NCBI RefSeq assembly: GCF_004027225.2
Contig: NC_044288.2
Location: forward strand, 4,184,719-4,248,718
From: Strigops habroptila
Lineage: Eukaryota > Chordata > Aves > Psittaciformes > Psittacidae
Length of the DNA: 64,000 nucleotides
Direction of reading: 5' to 3'
A program made the translations under genes and the position numbers. The notes under the pieces were generated by a model, which was not told the DNA's origin, ran no database searches, and worked only from the letters and a program-made list of their open reading frames with translations. This document shows positions 62,379 through 64,000 of this stretch, one piece after another (the first letter of the stretch is position 1; every line of letters begins with the position of its first letter).

Positions 62379-63300
62379 CGGAGCGGGGCCTGCGCGGCGC
62401 AGCTCGGGCCCAAGCAGCGACGGCAAATGGCGCGCGCTCCTCCTTCTCCTCATGGACGGCGGCGCGACCCCGGCAACACGCGGGGTTTCCCGGAACTGTT
62501 TCCAGGGACCACTGCTTCACCCACTCAGCAGCTCACGCCTTAGACGAGCACCAGGAGGAGCCAATGGGAAGAAGGAGGCGGGACGCGCGGGTCCTACCGG
62601 TGACCAATGAGCCGGGAAGGCGCCGTAACCAATCGCGCGGCGCCTTCAGCCCGGCGCGCCGGTAGGGCCGGGGCTGGGGGGATTTAAAGGGGCAGCGCCG
62701 CCCGCGGGGCTCTGAACAAAGGGAGCGTGAGGAGCGCGCAGGGGCCGCCCCCGACCCGCCTCTGCCGTGCGGAGCAGCGCGGGCACCGCCCCTGCGGCCG
62801 GGCGGAGCCGGGCACGGAGCCTGCGGCAGCGGCGGCGCACCCAGGACTGGCTCCCCCCGGCAGCCCCTGGGGTTAACCCTGGCCTCTCCCGGGAGCTGCC
62901 TCCGGTCCCGCGGGAGGCGTTGTGGCTGCTGCGGGAGCCGCGTCGTGCTGGAAGCGAGCGAGGCCGGTTGCGGTTGGCTTCCAGAGCTGGAGGGAGCGGC
63001 AAGAGCTGCGGTTCAGACCCCTCAGTGCATCGCTGCCGGTGTGTGAGCGCTCCGCGGCTCACTGCGGGTGCTTCCGTGCCTCGGTGGTTCGGTCGGCGCT
63101 TGGTGCCGCAGCTACACGCATCTGAAGGAAACCGGGTTGTTGGCACCGGCGGGGTTGCATTGCCTTCATCTCCTGGTGTTGCTGCTGCATAACGGGACGG
63201 TCAGCGGATGGGTTGGGGCCGGCTGTATCCCGGAGCCCTGCGTGCAACAGCATCTGCGTGCGGGCGGACGGTCCCTCTCGGGTCTGGTGAAGAGCTACGA
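61700..63300. promoter_or_regulatory. CpG island and bidirectional promoter of HNRNPR
   Basis: This is a GC-rich, CpG-dense block spanning the 5' end of HNRNPR. Upstream of exon 1 are three CCAAT boxes, all on the plus strand, at 62561-62565, 62604-62608 and 62629-62633. No TATA box serves the HNRNPR side. On the plus side a TTTAAA at 62683-62688 could position a divergent start near 62715. NF-Y-type CCAAT clusters between divergent starts are common in vertebrate CpG-island promoters. The downstream plus-strand frames begin with GTG rather than ATG, so a divergent RNA may be non-coding. Confidence 0.75.
62379..62520 (-). other. HNRNPR: HNRNPR first exon (5' UTR; start approximate)
   Basis: The donor GCTCCG|GTGAGT at 62373-62379 marks the exon end; the upstream limit is estimated from the CCAAT boxes. 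It contains an ATG at 62453 that stays open for 25 codons to the exon end and then reads in frame through exon 2 into the HNRNPR start. That ATG has a poor Kozak context (T at -3, A at +4), whereas the exon 2 ATG is strong, so the exon is probably mostly untranslated. Confidence 0.65.
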
Positions 63301-64000
63301 GCAGCAGCTTTCTACTCTGAGAAGGTCCTTCCAGGAGTTTAACCACGAAATGATTCTCCTGAAGACTCTGTGTGTGTCTGTGCAGCTTGCTAAGGATGTG
63401 TTGATGTGTTAATCCATCACTGTTCATGTGGAGCATGGGTAAACTGTGTGTGTGAATGGAAGTGTTCTGATACAGAAGCCGAGGCAAACTCACCTGTGAT
63501 GGAGTGTTCAGTCTGTCTCGCTGGACCTGCCCAGTGGCAGATGTGCTGCTTCGCGTGTGGAATGTGACTTCCTTCTGTGGATTTGGCAGTAGTGACAGCT
63601 CTTCTTTGCTGGATGCGGGGTCTAATCTGGTGTAAAGGAGGTGTAACTGTTCACTTTTTTCCCTGGCAGTGTCCCCTAGAAGGGACCTTGTTCCAACCCC
63701 TGCCGCGGGCAGGGACACCTTCCACAGAGCAGGTTGCTCCAAGCCCCTGTGTCCAACCTGGCCTTGAACACTGCCAGGGATGGGGCAGCCACAGCTTCTC
63801 TGGGCACCCTGTGCCAGCGCCTCAGCACCCTCACAGGGAAGAGCTTCTGCCTAATGTCTAATCTAAATCTGCCCTCTCTTTGCATAGGACACAGCAGAAA
63901 TAAGTGCCTTGGGTAGAGGCTTGTGTTTACTGCAGCAATAATCACAAGCTTGGGTTTAGCTGAAAAAAGTGCATTTTTCCTGCTGCTGCAGAGGCCAGGC
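63301..64000. other. Right-hand flank beyond the HNRNPR promoter
   Basis: No gene is supported here. Frames on both strands lack recognised domains or ATG starts with splice context. A CR1 fragment occupies 63677-63882. Confidence 0.6.
63677..63882 (-). mobile_element. CR1 LINE fragment
   Basis: This reverse-orientation CR1 runs from AGAAGGGACCTTGTTCCAAC through CACCTTCCACAGAGCAGG to TAATGTCTAATCTAAATCTG. It lacks the octamer tail and carries a small deletion in the ACTAGAG block. Confidence 0.9.

Noticed and set aside
61840..62453. Long Arg/Pro/Gly-rich frames at the HNRNPR promoter
   Set aside because: These are typical stop-poor frames of a CpG island reading past the exon 1 donor. Only the first 25 codons from 62453 lie in the exon.
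1..64000. CRISPR arrays, tRNA or rRNA genes, retroviral proviruses
   Set aside because: No regularly spaced repeats, cloverleaf-like genes, LTR pairs or retroviral reading frames were recognised on reading both strands.

Overview
This window is vertebrate nuclear DNA, almost certainly from a bird. Two things show this. At least 18 fragments of CR1 non-LTR retrotransposons are scattered through it, many ending in the typical 8-bp tail units of the ATTCTATG type. It also carries a complete HNRNPR gene whose protein matches the human one almost residue for residue, with compact introns. No bacterial, viral, CRISPR or operon-like organisation is present.

Layout. (1) 1-5.5 kb: the 5' end of a CCN-family (CCN1/CCN2-like) secreted matricellular gene on the minus strand. 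It shows a TATA-type promoter (about 5519-5526), a signal-peptide exon (5360-5422), a 5.2-kb intron with two CR1 insertions, and the start of the IGFBP-domain exon (171 to the left edge). The rest of the gene lies off the left end. (2) 5.5-26 kb: intergenic, CR1-rich, with no gene I can support. (3) 26-43 kb: AT-rich, CR1-poor intergenic DNA. It holds splice- and poly(A)-like signals that could belong to an unannotated minus-strand transcript (26.3-28.2 kb), one plus-strand candidate exon (31.07-31.40 kb) and a double hairpin at 32.6 kb. (4) 43.3-62.5 kb: HNRNPR, minus strand, one untranslated first exon plus ten coding exons, all joined in frame to give a 633-residue protein. (5) 61.7-63.4 kb: the CpG-island promoter of HNRNPR, with three CCAAT boxes and a divergent TTTAAA element suggesting a plus-strand transcript. 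A CR1 fragment lies near the right edge.

The most interesting points are as follows. A CCN-family gene sits in the HNRNPR neighbourhood, where no human CCN gene is known; it could be an ohnolog lost in mammals. An in-frame upstream ATG in HNRNPR exon 1, combined with a tandem NAGNAG acceptor, could extend the N terminus by 28-29 residues. The last HNRNPR intron is only 180 bp, and its retention would stop translation at once and remove the whole RGG/Tyr-rich tail while probably escaping NMD. I found no clearly novel multi-gene system; the candidate transcripts between 24 and 32 kb are the likeliest place for undescribed genes, but the evidence is weak.
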